The translations under genes were made by a program, and so were the position numbers. Source: Thermomonas sp. (GTDB lineage Bacteria > Pseudomonadota > Gammaproteobacteria > Xanthomonadales > Xanthomonadaceae). From it: a DNA stretch of 64,000 nt. Numbering within the stretch: the first letter of the stretch is position 1; each line of letters starts with the position of its first letter. Below the pieces are notes generated by a model. It was not told the origin of the DNA, did not search any database, and worked only from the letters and a program-made list of their open reading frames with translations. Location of the stretch: NCBI GenBank assembly GCA_016720345.1, contig JADKKV010000005.1:558001-622000 (forward strand). The letters run 5' to 3'. Positions 1 through 8,786 of the stretch are shown here, piece by piece.

Positions 1-136
1 CATCGGCGAGGTCGACGTAGGCGCTGACGATGCGCTCGAACTGCAGCTGCGCATCGTCGAAGTAATCCTGGCTCTTCCACAGGGTGTCGTCGGCATCGAA
101 ACCGACCAGGGCAATGCCGCCGCGCGTGTCGTCCAT
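1..136 (-). CDS. HAD-superfamily hydrolase, N-terminal fragment (cut by window edge)
   Basis: Only the first 45 codons are in the window; the gene runs off the left edge. The fragment carries HAD motif I (GFDADDTLW, about residues 13-21). Its first Asp is the nucleophile and the second the general acid/base in this superfamily. The TLWKS continuation resembles haloacid-dehalogenase-type phosphatases such as the YjjG/YigB groups, but the cap domain and motifs II-IV are missing, so the substrate cannot be called. The ATG at 136 directly precedes the motif at the usual distance. Confidence 0.75.
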   Translation of the reverse strand, partial: MDDTRGGIALVGFDADDTLWKSQDYFDDAQLQFERIVSAYVDLAD

Positions 137-161
137 GCGCGAAGTGTAAGCGCCGGGCGCG

Positions 162-959
162 CTACTGCGCCGCGCGCAGTGGCGGGTCCAGTGGCTTGAG
201 CCCCATCGCGCTGCGGTAGCGGGCGTGCAACGCACGCACCTTGCCGACATAGGCCCGGGTCTCCGCGTAAGGCGGCACCCCGCCGAACTTCGCGACTGCG
301 CCCATGCCGGCGTTATACGCCGCGGCAGCGAGGACGAAGTCGCCCTTGTAGCGCCGCAGCAGCACGCGCAGGAACCTGGCGCCGCCGTCGATGGATTGCC
401 TGGAGGCGAACGGATCGACCACACCGTACTCGCGCTGGACATCGGGCATCAGCTGCATCACGCCCTGCGCACCCTTGGGCGAGACCGCGTTCGGATCGAA
501 ACCGCTTTCCGCATGCGCGATCGCGCGCAGGAAGGCATCGTCCACCCTGTGCGCCTTCGCCGCCGCACGGAACTCCTTCGCGTGCGCATCCAGCCGCGGC
601 GGGCCAAGCGCGCCCAGGCCTTCGTGCGCGGGCGAGGCTTCCGGCGTGGCCACGGTGAACTTCAGGTAGGGCACCGCGCCCGGCAGGCGCCGGGTGGTGT
701 ACATCACGCTGCCATCGGGCGCGCGCCATTCGTACAGGGTGCCGCTGAACACGCCGAGGTCGCCCCACAGGTTGGGCAACATCGCCGCGTCGTCGTCGAT
801 GGTCTTTGCCGTGCACTTGCTGCCAGGCTCCGGCGCGGTGGCCAGGCTGATGGTCTCGCCGCGCACGCAGCGGTAAACCGTGCGTGCTTCCGCCACGCCC
901 ACGAAGGCCAACGCGAACGCGAGCAGGAAGATGGCGGTGATGGCGGGGCAGCGATGCAT
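162..959 (-). CDS. Secreted lytic transglycosylase, SLT domain
   Basis: 265 aa with an N-terminal signal peptide (hydrophobic residues about 7-23, AEA cleavage region). Residues about 28-110 have a cysteine-containing DUF4124-like character. The C-terminal half is an SLT/lysozyme-like domain: AHAESGFDPNAVSPKGAQG supplies the catalytic Glu, followed by MQLMP and the AAAYNAGMGAV motif. Enzymes of this family cleave peptidoglycan in the periplasm, releasing 1,6-anhydroMurNAc products. It lies between the partial HAD gene and the Lrp-type regulator, all on the minus strand. The exact subgroup is not clear. Confidence 0.85.
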   Translation of the reverse strand: MHRCPAITAIFLLAFALAFVGVAEARTVYRCVRGETISLATAPEPGSKCTAKTIDDDAAMLPNLWGDLGVFSGTLYEWRAPDGSVMYTTRRLPGAVPYLKFTVATPEASPAHEGLGALGPPRLDAHAKEFRAAAKAHRVDDAFLRAIAHAESGFDPNAVSPKGAQGVMQLMPDVQREYGVVDPFASRQSIDGGARFLRVLLRRYKGDFVLAAAAYNAGMGAVAKFGGVPPYAETRAYVGKVRALHARYRSAMGLKPLDPPLRAAQ

Positions 960-986
960 CGGCGCGATTGTAGGCAGTGGCCTGCG

Positions 987-1460
987 CTACACCGGCAGCG
1001 CGGTGGTCTTCTTCACCGTGCGCAACGCCAGCGTGGACTGCACGCGCACCACGCCGGGCAGCTGGGTGAGGATCTCGGTGTGGATGCGCTCGAAGTCCGC
1101 CGCATCCGCGTAGGCCACGCGCACCATGTAGTCGGCGGTGCCGGCCAGCAGGCAGCACTCGGTGACTTCGGGGTGGCGCTTGATCTCGGCTTCGAAGGCG
1201 TCGAGCGCGGCGCGGCCCTGCTGGTCCAGGGTGACCAGCACGAAGGCGGTGCCGGGCAGGCCGGCCAGGGTCTCGTCGAGCAGCATCACGTAGCGCGCGA
1301 TCAGCCCGGATTCCTCCAGCAGCTTGACCCGGCGCAGGCAGGCCGAGGGCGACAGGTTGATGCGTTGCGCCAGCTCCAGGTTGGTCAGCCGGCCGTCCGC
1401 CTGCAGCAGGCGGAGGATCGCGCGGTCGCGGTCATCGAGGGGCAGCTTGTTGGCACGCAT
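987..1460 (-). CDS. Lrp/AsnC-family transcriptional regulator, probable regulator of ald
   Basis: 157 aa, the normal size for the family. Residues about 8-60 are an AsnC-type winged helix (DDRDRAILRLLQADGR, then LSPSACLRRVKLLEESG). The rest is an RAM/AsnC ligand-binding domain with the GTADYMVRV stretch. Start: the ATG at 1460 gives the canonical N-terminus; an in-frame extension upstream would run through the intergenic region and is rejected. It is divergent from alanine dehydrogenase with 151 bp between them. This is the usual arrangement for an amino-acid-responsive Lrp-like activator (AldR/BkdR type) of ald. Regulation of ald is inferred from position. Confidence 0.88.
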   Translation of the reverse strand: MRANKLPLDDRDRAILRLLQADGRLTNLELAQRINLSPSACLRRVKLLEESGLIARYVMLLDETLAGLPGTAFVLVTLDQQGRAALDAFEAEIKRHPEVTECCLLAGTADYMVRVAYADAADFERIHTEILTQLPGVVRVQSTLALRTVKKTTALPV

Positions 1461-1483
1461 ATGATTCGATGATCCGGCTGTGT

Positions 1484-1527
1484 AATTCGCCAACAATGCG
1501 ACATCCGCGCATTCATCGCAACGAATT
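1484..1527. promoter_or_regulatory. Nested dyad, candidate Lrp-type operator between the regulator and ald
   Basis: Two inverted repeats are nested on nearly the same centre. The inner is AATGCG (1495-1500) / CGCATT (1508-1513) with a 7-nt spacer. The outer is AATTCG (1484-1489) / CGAATT (1522-1527). It lies in the divergent regulator/ald intergenic region, where Lrp-family proteins usually bind. The binding function is inferred. Confidence 0.4.
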
Positions 1528-1611
1528 CGGCGACTAAGTGCGCGATCCGGCGCGCATACTGCCGGGCTTCTGGCGGCGGAGGGGCCGGCGCCAGCCACTC
1601 AGGAGGCTGCC

Positions 1612-2730
1612 ATGCGCGTCGGTGTACCCAAGGAAATCAAGAACCACGAATACCGCGTCGGCCTGGTCCCGTCGTCGGTGCTGGAACTGGTCCACCACGG
1701 CCACGAGGTGGTCGTGCAGAAGGGCGCGGGCCTCGGCGCCGGCCTGACCGACGAGGACTACATCGCCGCCGGCGCGACCATGATCGAGACCGCCGACGAA
1801 ATCTTCGCCAGCGCCGACATGATCGTGAAGGTCAAGGAGCCGCTGGCCGAGGAGCGCAAGAAGCTGCGCCCGGGGCAGATCCTGTTCACCTACCTGCACC
1901 TGGCGCCCGACGCGCCGCAGACCCGCGACCTGATCGATTCCGGCGCGATCTGCATCGCCTATGAAACCGTCACCGCGGCGAACGGCTCGCTGCCGCTGCT
2001 GACCCCGATGTCCGAAGTCGCCGGTCGGCTCGCGCCGCAGGTTGGCGCGCATGCGCTGGAGAAGGCGCAGGGTGGCCGCGGCGTGCTGCTCGGCGGCGTG
2101 CCCGGCGTGCCGGCGGCGGAAGTGGTGATCCTCGGCGGCGGCGTGTCCGGCACCCACGCGGCGACGATCGCGGTGGGCATGGGCGCGCAGGTCACCGTGG
2201 TCGACCGCTCGGCGGATGCGCTGAAGCGCCTCGCCAGCCAGTTCGGCACTTCGATCTCCACCGTGTTCTCCACCCGCTCGGCGATCGAGGAGCTGGTGCG
2301 TCGCGCCGACCTGCTGATCGGCACCGTGCTGGTCCCGGGCGCCGCCGCGCCGAAGCTGGTCACCCGCGACATGCTGAAGACGATGAAGCCGGGTTCGGTG
2401 ATCGTGGACGTCGCCATCGACCAGGGCGGCTGCGTGGAAACCTCGCACGCGACGACCCACGCCGACCCGACCTACGTCGTCGATGGCGTCGTCCACTACT
2501 GCGTGGCGAACATGCCGGGCGCGGTTGCGCGCACCTCCACCTTCGCGCTCAACAGCGTGACCCTGCCGTTCACCCTCGCACTGGCCGACAAGGGCTGGCG
2601 CAAGGCACTGGAGCAGGATCCGCACCTGCGCGAGGGCCTGAACGTGTGCGAAGGCAAGCTCACCTGCGAACCGGTGGCGGAGGCGCACGGCCTGCCCTAC
2701 ACCAGCGCGGAGAGCGTGCTCGGCCTGTAA
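1612..2730 (+). CDS. ald: Alanine dehydrogenase
   Basis: 372 aa, full length for the AlaDH/PNT family. It catalyses NAD-dependent interconversion of L-alanine with pyruvate and ammonia in the cytosol. The N-terminus MRVGVPKEIKNHEYRVGLVP holds the conserved substrate-binding Arg/Lys. The Rossmann glycine motif is VVILGGGVSGTHAA (about residues 169-182), followed by VDVAIDQGGCVETSHAT, typical of the family. A strong Shine-Dalgarno AGGAGG sits 5 nt before the ATG. It is divergent from the Lrp-type regulator and followed by a clear rho-independent terminator, so it is probably transcribed alone. Confidence 0.97.
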   Translation: MRVGVPKEIKNHEYRVGLVPSSVLELVHHGHEVVVQKGAGLGAGLTDEDYIAAGATMIETADEIFASADMIVKVKEPLAEERKKLRPGQILFTYLHLAPDAPQTRDLIDSGAICIAYETVTAANGSLPLLTPMSEVAGRLAPQVGAHALEKAQGGRGVLLGGVPGVPAAEVVILGGGVSGTHAATIAVGMGAQVTVVDRSADALKRLASQFGTSISTVFSTRSAIEELVRRADLLIGTVLVPGAAAPKLVTRDMLKTMKPGSVIVDVAIDQGGCVETSHATTHADPTYVVDGVVHYCVANMPGAVARTSTFALNSVTLPFTLALADKGWRKALEQDPHLREGLNVCEGKLTCEPVAEAHGLPYTSAESVLGL

Positions 2731-2752
2731 ACGGCCACCGCGATGCAGGGCG

Positions 2753-2783
2753 AAAAGGGACGCCATGCCGTCCCTTTTCTTTT
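2753..2783 (+). terminator. Rho-independent terminator after ald
   Basis: Perfect 10-bp stem AAAAGGGACG (2753-2762) / CGTCCCTTTT (2769-2778) with loop CCATGC, then CTTTT. It lies 22 nt after the ald stop. Confidence 0.9.
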
Positions 2784-2835
2784 ATGCACATGCCGCGACG
2801 GGGCATGATGCGACTTTGCCGAAGGACGCCTGCCG

Positions 2836-3354
2836 ATGACCGACTGGACCCGACCGATCCGCGACGTGGCCGATTTCCCGAAGCCGGGCATCGTGTTCAA
2901 GGACATCATGCCGATGCTGGCCGACCCGGTGGCGTTCGCCGGTGCGATCGAGGCGATGGCGGCGCCGTGGCGCGATACCGAGATCGACGCGGTGCTGGCG
3001 ATCGAGGCGCGCGGCTTCCTGTTCGGCGCACCGCTGGCGCGCGTGCTCGGCGCCGGCATCGTGCCGGTGCGCAAGCCGGGCAAGCTGCCGGGGCGGGTGC
3101 TGGAACAGCGTTACGCGCTGGAGTACGGCGAGGATGCGCTGCAGGTGCAGGCCGATGCGGTATCGCCGGGTACCCGCGTGCTGCTGGTGGATGACGTGCT
3201 GGCCACCGGCGGCACCCTGGCGGCGACGCGGCTGCTGGCCGAACGGCTGGAGGCCGAGGTGGTCGGTGCCGAGGTCCTGATCGAACTCGGCTTCCTCAAT
3301 GGCCGCGCGCGCTGGAACGGCAGCGCGCCGCTGCATGCGGCGCTGCTGGTCTGA
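2836..3354 (+). CDS. apt: Adenine phosphoribosyltransferase
   Basis: 172 aa, the normal Apt length. It makes AMP from adenine and PRPP for purine salvage in the cytosol. The type I PRTase signature [16 protein letters not shown] (about residues 115-130) is the PRPP-binding loop. The N-terminal [15 protein letters not shown] and [13 protein letters not shown] are standard Apt motifs. GAAGGA lies 9 nt before the ATG. It is convergent with the YjdM-like gene 18 nt downstream, so it is probably monocistronic. Confidence 0.96.
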   Translation: MTDWTRPIRDVADFPKPGIVFKDIMPMLADPVAFAGAIEAMAAPWRDTEIDAVLAIEARGFLFGAPLARVLGAGIVPVRKPGKLPGRVLEQRYALEYGEDALQVQADAVSPGTRVLLVDDVLATGGTLAATRLLAERLEAEVVGAEVLIELGFLNGRARWNGSAPLHAALLV

Positions 3355-3372
3355 GCAGGAACCGGAGCAGGC

Positions 3373-3711
3373 TCAGGCCTTCTTCACGAATTCCGATTTC
3401 AGGCCCATCTGGCCGATGCCGTCGACCTTGCAGTCGATGTCGTGGTCGCCATCCACCAGGCGGATGTTGCGCACCTTGGTGCCCACCTTGACCACCAGCG
3501 ACGAGCCCTTGAGCTTGAGGTCCTTGATCACGGTGACGGTGTCGCCGTCCTGCAACACGTTGCCGACCGCGTCGCGGACCACCTTCGCGTCATCGACGGC
3601 GTCGGCCTGCAGCGGCGACCACTCATGTCCGCACTCCGGGCAGACCAGCATCGCGCCGTCCTCGTAGGCGTAGGCGGAGGCGCATTGCGGGCAGGGCGGC
3701 AGGGTGCTCAT
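3373..3711 (-). CDS. YjdM/PhnA-type zinc-ribbon protein
   Basis: 112 aa, matching the YjdM (older name PhnA) family. The N-terminal zinc ribbon has two Cys pairs, CPQC and CPEC (about residues 7-27). The C-terminal domain has the family motif [17 protein letters not shown]. Despite the historical alkylphosphonate label, the E. coli homologue is not part of the C-P lyase, so the cellular role is unknown. No phosphonate genes are nearby. Confidence 0.9.
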   Translation of the reverse strand: MSTLPPCPQCASAYAYEDGAMLVCPECGHEWSPLQADAVDDAKVVRDAVGNVLQDGDTVTVIKDLKLKGSSLVVKVGTKVRNIRLVDGDHDIDCKVDGIGQMGLKSEFVKKA

Positions 3712-3862
3712 CGTGGCAGTCTTCGCGGAGACGGAGGTGGCGCCATTTTACGCCGCGCCCGCGGCGGTTCAGGGCACCGCGGGCCACGATGTCGATGCAA
3801 GCAGGCAGGCCGCATCGTCGACAATGGCCCCGGACCCCTGCGGCTGTTCCCTGGAGCGAACC

Positions 3863-4882
<1,020 letters not shown>

Positions 4883-5013
4883 ATCCAGGCAGACCGGCCC
4901 GGCGGCAGGCTGGCCGCCGCCCCGGCGTGCTCCAGGCATCCTCCAGGCGGGCGTGCCGCGCGGCTCGGCTGCCGCTACTGCGCTTGCAGGGGCGGAAGCA
5001 GGCCTTGGACCGG

Positions 5014-5556
5014 TCAGTCCAGCGTGCCGCGCGGCAGCACCAACTCGTCGACCGGATAACCGCGCCGGGCGGCGCGTGCGCGGATCCCGTCGTACTGCGC
5101 GCGGTCCATGCTGGGCGTGCGCGAGAGGATCCACAGGTACTTGCGGCTGGGTCCGCCGACCACCGCCCAGCGGTAGTCGGGGTCGAGGTCGACCACCCAG
5201 TAGTCCGCCCACGCCATCGGTGCCCAGGCCAGCCAGTCGGGCGCGAAGCGCACCTGCAGCCGCCCCGGGTGCCCGGCCACCGGTCGCGCCGTGCCCTCGG
5301 ACAGCATCCGGCCGCCGTCCTTGTCGTCGCAGGCGTTGCGCACGCCCACCAGGCCATCGGCGCGCAGCGTGTAGGTGGCGGTGATGTTCGCAACGCAGTT
5401 GCGCTGGAAGAACATCGGCAGGCGTGCGATCTCGTGCCACTCGCCGCTGTAGCGCTGCAGGTCCATCGCCGGCACCGACGCGTTGGGCAGCGCCGCGTCC
5501 CGGGCATCGGCGGTACCGCCGGCAAGGGCTATTGCGAGCAGCAGGGATCGAATCAT
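5014..5556 (-). CDS. blc: Bacterial lipocalin (Blc-like), secreted
   Basis: 180 aa. A short signal peptide (hydrophobic residues 4-13, ADA cleavage region) precedes a lipocalin domain. The first lipocalin signature is YSGEWHEIARLPMFFQRNC (G-x-W), then ITATYTLRADG, and the C-terminal YLWILSRTPSMD matches the Blc R-x-P motif. E. coli Blc is an outer-membrane lipoprotein binding lysophospholipids. This copy lacks a clear lipobox Cys, so it may be a soluble periplasmic form. The start at 5556 keeps the signal sequence intact. It is divergent from the FAS1 gene. The 130 bp between ltaE and this gene show nothing recognisable. Confidence 0.88.
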   Translation of the reverse strand: MIRSLLLAIALAGGTADARDAALPNASVPAMDLQRYSGEWHEIARLPMFFQRNCVANITATYTLRADGLVGVRNACDDKDGGRMLSEGTARPVAGHPGRLQVRFAPDWLAWAPMAWADYWVVDLDPDYRWAVVGGPSRKYLWILSRTPSMDRAQYDGIRARAARRGYPVDELVLPRGTLD

Positions 5557-5724
5557 GTTCGGCGCTTCATGGGTCCGGGCACGCAGTGTCTCCAACTTTG
5601 CGTTCGCCCATGGTGAATGCGCTCCGCGGGTGCATCCGGAAGCCGGCCCGCCGCGTATCGCCATGACCACGCCGCGGATCGATCCGTGAACGCGTGAGCC
5701 CCCAACACGAACCGGAGCGTCCCC

Positions 5725-6339
5725 ATGAAGTCCACCCTGCCCCTCGCCATTGCCAGCGCCCTCGCCCTCGTCGCCTGCGGCGCATCCGAACCCGCGGCCG
5801 CCGATCCTGCGCCGGCCCCGATGGAAACCGCCGCCGAACCGACGCCGGCCGAGCCGGTCGCGGCCACCGCCAGCACCGCCCCGGATGCCGCCAATGACAT
5901 CGTCACCACTGCCTCCGCCACGCCCAGCCTGAGCACCCTGGTGGCTGCGGTGAAGGCCGCCGAGCTGGTCGCCACCCTGCAGGGCGCCGGTCCGTTCACC
6001 GTGTTCGCACCCACCAACGATGCCTTCGGCAAGCTGCCGGCAGGCGCGGTGGATGGCCTGCTGAAGCCGGAAATGAAGGCCGACCTGGCCGGCGTGCTGA
6101 CCTACCACGTGGTGTCCGGCAACGTCGACGCGGCTACCCTGTTGGGCCAGATCGAAGCCGGCGGCGGCACCGCCACCCTGACCACCGTCCAGGGCGGCAC
6201 CCTGACCGCCACCCCGGACGGCGCCGGCGGCATCACCCTGACCGACGCCAAGGGCGGTACCGCGAAGGTCACCACTGCCGACCTCCGCCAGAGCAACGGC
6301 ATCGTGCATGTCATCGACAGCGTGCTGATGCCGAAGTAA
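5725..6339 (+). CDS. FAS1 (fasciclin) domain lipoprotein
   Basis: 204 aa. The lipoprotein signal ends in LVAC (Cys at about residue 17). An Ala/Pro/Glu-rich linker follows (about 20-52), then a single FAS1 domain: the core GPFTVFAPTNDAFGKLP, the H-box-like LTYHVVSGN and the terminal GIVHVIDSVLMPK. FAS1 proteins mediate cell-surface or polymer adhesion in other bacteria; the ligand here is unknown. GGAG lies 7 nt before the ATG. It is followed by a strong terminator. Confidence 0.9.
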   Translation: MKSTLPLAIASALALVACGASEPAAADPAPAPMETAAEPTPAEPVAATASTAPDAANDIVTTASATPSLSTLVAAVKAAELVATLQGAGPFTVFAPTNDAFGKLPAGAVDGLLKPEMKADLAGVLTYHVVSGNVDAATLLGQIEAGGGTATLTTVQGGTLTATPDGAGGITLTDAKGGTAKVTTADLRQSNGIVHVIDSVLMPK

Positions 6340-6361
6340 TCCGGCAACACTTCGCGACATG

Positions 6362-6387
6362 AAAAAGGCGCCGCGAGGCGCCTTTTT
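6362..6387. terminator. Bidirectional rho-independent terminator
   Basis: Perfect 11-bp stem AAAAAGGCGCC (6362-6372) / GGCGCCTTTTT (6377-6387) with loop GCGA. The A and T flanks make it work for the FAS1 gene on plus and for the convergent minus-strand pair starting at 7133. Confidence 0.93.
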
Positions 6388-6450
6388 CGTGGCTGATTCG
6401 ATGGCAGCTGCCTCAGGCGTCACGCCAAACCTGTGCGCGTGCTCGGGTAT

Positions 6451-6771
6451 TCATGCATGGCGCATCCACAGGCAATCGATCGCATCCAGCGCGATGTGCA
6501 CCAGCAGGCCGATGCCGAGCAGGCGCGTGCGCCGCGGGATCACCGCCACGCCGTACAGCACGATCGCCGGCGCGGTATGCAGCGGATGGAAGCCGATGCT
6601 GCAACGGTCCGGCGCGTAGATCGGATCGGCCAGCAGGTGGTCCAGGTCGATCAGCCAGCCCAGCATCAGCAACACCCACGCATGGGCGAATCTCGGCCGC
6701 CAGAACAGCCACGCCAGCGCTGCTGGCACCGCCGCATGCAGGCACAGGTGCAGGGCGGCGCGCAGGCTCAA
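6451..6771 (-). CDS. DUF6122-like small membrane protein (TTG start)
   Basis: 106 aa with three to four predicted membrane segments. Conserved-looking acidic/His motifs include GWLIDLDHLLADPIY, FHPLHTAP and HIALDAIDCLWM, matching a DUF6122-type integral membrane protein. The Asp/His motif recalls metal-dependent membrane hydrolases of the YdjM kind, but no function is established. No ATG precedes the hydrophobic core in frame. A TTG at 6771 overlaps the TGA of the upstream gene (TTGA), implying translational coupling. Function unknown. Confidence 0.75.
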   Translation of the reverse strand: MSLRAALHLCLHAAVPAALAWLFWRPRFAHAWVLLMLGWLIDLDHLLADPIYAPDRCSIGFHPLHTAPAIVLYGVAVIPRRTRLLGIGLLVHIALDAIDCLWMRHA

Positions 6772-7133
6772 GGCTGCGGGCGCGTCGCATTCCAGTTGAA
6801 CAGGAAGTTGCGATGCTCCGCCCAGGTCTGGCCGCGCGCGGTGGTGCCATCCAGGCACACCGCGCTGTGGTACGGACCCACCCCATCGGAGGTGCGGAAA
6901 CTCGCGCACAGCCGGCCACGATCCTCCTTCCAGCGCCCGGCTTCGATCGTGCTGCCGTAGAAGCTGCCATCCACCCGCCCGTCCGCGTGCAGGGTCAGCT
7001 GCATCGGTTGCGTGTAGGGTTTGCCGGGCTCGGCCGACAGGTCCACCACCCATGCGCCGTCCAATGCCGGTGTTGCGGCCATGGCGGCATGCGTGAGCAA
7101 CGAAACGACGGCAAACACGGCGAACTTGCGCAT
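6768..7133 (-). CDS. Small secreted protein of unknown function
   Basis: 121 aa. A signal peptide (about residues 1-19, AMAA) is followed by a compact beta-rich domain: LDGAWVVDLSAEPGKPY, LHADGRVDGSFYGSTIEAGRW, FLFNWNATRP. It has two Cys that could form a disulfide. The architecture resembles lipocalin/META-like small periplasmic domains, but I cannot assign a family. The ATG at 7133 sits directly before the signal sequence. It is translationally coupled to the downstream membrane protein by a TTGA overlap, so the two probably act together. Confidence 0.7.
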   Translation of the reverse strand: MRKFAVFAVVSLLTHAAMAATPALDGAWVVDLSAEPGKPYTQPMQLTLHADGRVDGSFYGSTIEAGRWKEDRGRLCASFRTSDGVGPYHSAVCLDGTTARGQTWAEHRNFLFNWNATRPQP

Positions 7134-7213
7134 GGCGGGATCCGTCGGATGGAATTCAGTGGCGAGTGTATGCGAGCCACCCCGATGCATGGTTGCGCCA
7201 GTCCCTTTGGCTC

Positions 7214-8023
7214 TCAGAGCAGCGTGCCCTCGATCACGGTGACCATGCGTGGCGGCGGGCACGCGTTGTTCGTTGCTGCCATCACGGCGCGCACCTGTTC
7301 GACTTCCTTCGGAAGCAGGCGGGCCATGTCGATGTCGTTGTACCAACCCTGCTCATCGTCGCGCACGCGCAAGCCGATCTTGTCGGGCCGCACCTGCATC
7401 ACGTAGACCCGCGCGCAGGCGACCGGCGTGCCGTCGACCACCGCCGGTGGCTGGCGCCAGCCCTGCAGCATGGTTTCCTTGCGCGCCACCAGCGCGTCCA
7501 TGCCCTTGGGGAAGCGGTTGTCCGGCAGCGCGCGCTCGACCTTGACCGGCCGCCCTTCGACATCCGCATCGACGCGGAACACCATCAGGTACTGGCCATG
7601 CTTGCCTTCATAGCGGATGCCCTCTTCCTTCGGCAGGGAGTCCGGGCCCAGGTAGGCGAACTTGAACTTGTTGACGCCCTTGACCCGCAGCGCGAAGCCG
7701 CCGCTGGTGGTCGGAACGATCTCCACGTCGATGAAGCGGGTGAACGTGCTGGCGGCGGGCTTGCCCTGCCACGCGAATGGCTCGAAGCGCCAGTCGCGCG
7801 CCTTCTTGAGCAGCGCCTGCTGCACCGTCGCATTGGTGGCATCGGTGGGCGCGCCGATCACCTTGGCCTCGCGCACGCGGCCGTCGCCATCGGTGGTGAA
7901 TTCGACGCGGTTGGTGAACGTGGGCGGCGGGGCCGCGGCCGGCTTCGCGGCCATGGACGGGATCGCCGCCATGCCCAGCAGGAGCAACAGGACCGGCGCA
8001 AAGGCGTGCATGGGCTTGGACAT
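7214..8023 (-). CDS. Secreted protein with two TonB C-terminal-like domains
   Basis: 269 aa. Signal peptide about residues 5-25 (PSMA/A). The mature part contains two similar segments. In the first, a central VREAKVIG strand is followed by ARDWRFEPFAWQGKPAAS and a final beta strand (about residues 40-105). The second runs VKVERALP to MLQGWRQPPAVVDGTPVAC (about 150-215). Both fit the TonB C-terminal fold (W-x-F-x-P...G-x-P). There is no proline-rich spacer or long TM anchor as in true TonB, so it is more likely a periplasmic TonB_C-like protein than an energy transducer. Role unknown. Confidence 0.65.
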   Translation of the reverse strand: MSKPMHAFAPVLLLLLGMAAIPSMAAKPAAAPPPTFTNRVEFTTDGDGRVREAKVIGAPTDATNATVQQALLKKARDWRFEPFAWQGKPAASTFTRFIDVEIVPTTSGGFALRVKGVNKFKFAYLGPDSLPKEEGIRYEGKHGQYLMVFRVDADVEGRPVKVERALPDNRFPKGMDALVARKETMLQGWRQPPAVVDGTPVACARVYVMQVRPDKIGLRVRDDEQGWYNDIDMARLLPKEVEQVRAVMAATNNACPPPRMVTVIEGTLL

Positions 8024-8464
8024 GGGGTGGGGCCATCGGAACTGACGCCGCCGATTCTACGGGGCCGCGGCGTGGCGCCTGGGAGGTCGAAGCTGAAGGG
8101 CGTTCAGCTTGCGACGTGAGGCGCTGCAAGGCTTGCAGGCGCCAACGAGGCCCCCGGGGACCCATCCGCCCGTGCGTGTCCGCACCGCACTGGCGTCCAG
8201 ATGCACGGGTTCCTGACCCTGGCCGCCACACCCTCTTTGGCGGGGATTCACGGTCGGACCCCGAATTGAGGTAGGGTGTGCGCACTGTTCAAAGCGGGAT
8301 CACGGTACATCGTGGCTCCGATGCGGTTGATCAACAGGTTCCAGGGCCGAAGCCGGCCTTTCCAGACGATCTGCTCCATCGCTTCGCGTTACCCCTTGCT
8401 CGACACAGTCCCGGCACCGCGTTTCGCGGGCCGTGCTACCTCAACTGTTCCAAGGAGTAACACC
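8024..8464. other. Gene-free stretch holding stem-loops and the csp leader
   Basis: No credible gene on either strand. Left part: two adjacent stem-loops (8090-8143, listed separately). Right part: about 200 nt immediately before the cold shock gene, ending in AAGGAG 8 nt before its ATG. This is consistent with the long structured 5' leaders of CspA-family mRNAs. I could not place a convincing -35/-10 pair. Confidence 0.5.
8090..8143. repeat. Pair of adjacent stem-loops
   Basis: First hairpin: AAGCTGAA (8090-8097) / TTCAGCTT (8103-8110), perfect 8-bp stem, 5-nt loop. Second: GGCGCTGCAA (8120-8129) / TTGCAGGCGCC (8133-8143) with one bulged G and loop GGC. Neither has a T-tract. Confidence 0.6.
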
Positions 8465-8674
8465 ATGTCTGATCGTCAAACCGGCACCGTCAAGTGGTTC
8501 AACGACGCCAAGGGCTTCGGCTTCATCACCCCGCAGAGCGGCGATGACCTGTTCGTCCACTTCCGTTCCATCCAGGGCTCGGGCTTCAAGTCCCTGCAGG
8601 AAGGCCAGAAGGTTTCGTTCAAGGTCGCGCAGGGCCAGAAGGGCCTGCAGGCTGAAGAAGTGCAGGCCGAGTAA
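8465..8674 (+). CDS. Cold shock protein, CspA family
   Basis: 69 aa, a single OB-fold cold shock domain. RNP1 is KGFGFI and RNP2 is DLFVHF; the start [16 protein letters not shown] is canonical. These proteins bind single-stranded RNA/DNA and act as RNA chaperones. The ATG at 8465 has AAGGAG 8 nt upstream. The long leader upstream and a strong terminator 39 nt after the stop make a monocistronic unit. Cold induction is typical of the family but not demonstrable here. Confidence 0.97.
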   Translation: MSDRQTGTVKWFNDAKGFGFITPQSGDDLFVHFRSIQGSGFKSLQEGQKVSFKVAQGQKGLQAEEVQAE

Positions 8675-8713
8675 TCCACTCGCGCTTGCGCTGCGAAAGC
8701 AGCACACCAAGGA

Positions 8714-8745
8714 CCCCGGGCGGCAACGCCCGGGGTTTTGTTTTT
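8714..8745 (+). terminator. Rho-independent terminator after the cold shock gene
   Basis: Perfect 9-bp stem CCCCGGGCG (8714-8722) / CGCCCGGGG (8727-8735), loop GCAA, then TTTTGTTTTT. Confidence 0.94.
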
Positions 8746-8786
8746 GGTGCTGGCGAGCGGCGATGCCCGGATGGTCTACTACGCGC

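Noticed and set aside
8240-8290. Sigma70 promoter for the cold shock gene
   Set aside because: TTGAGG can be read as -35, but the hexamer 17 nt later does not resemble a -10.
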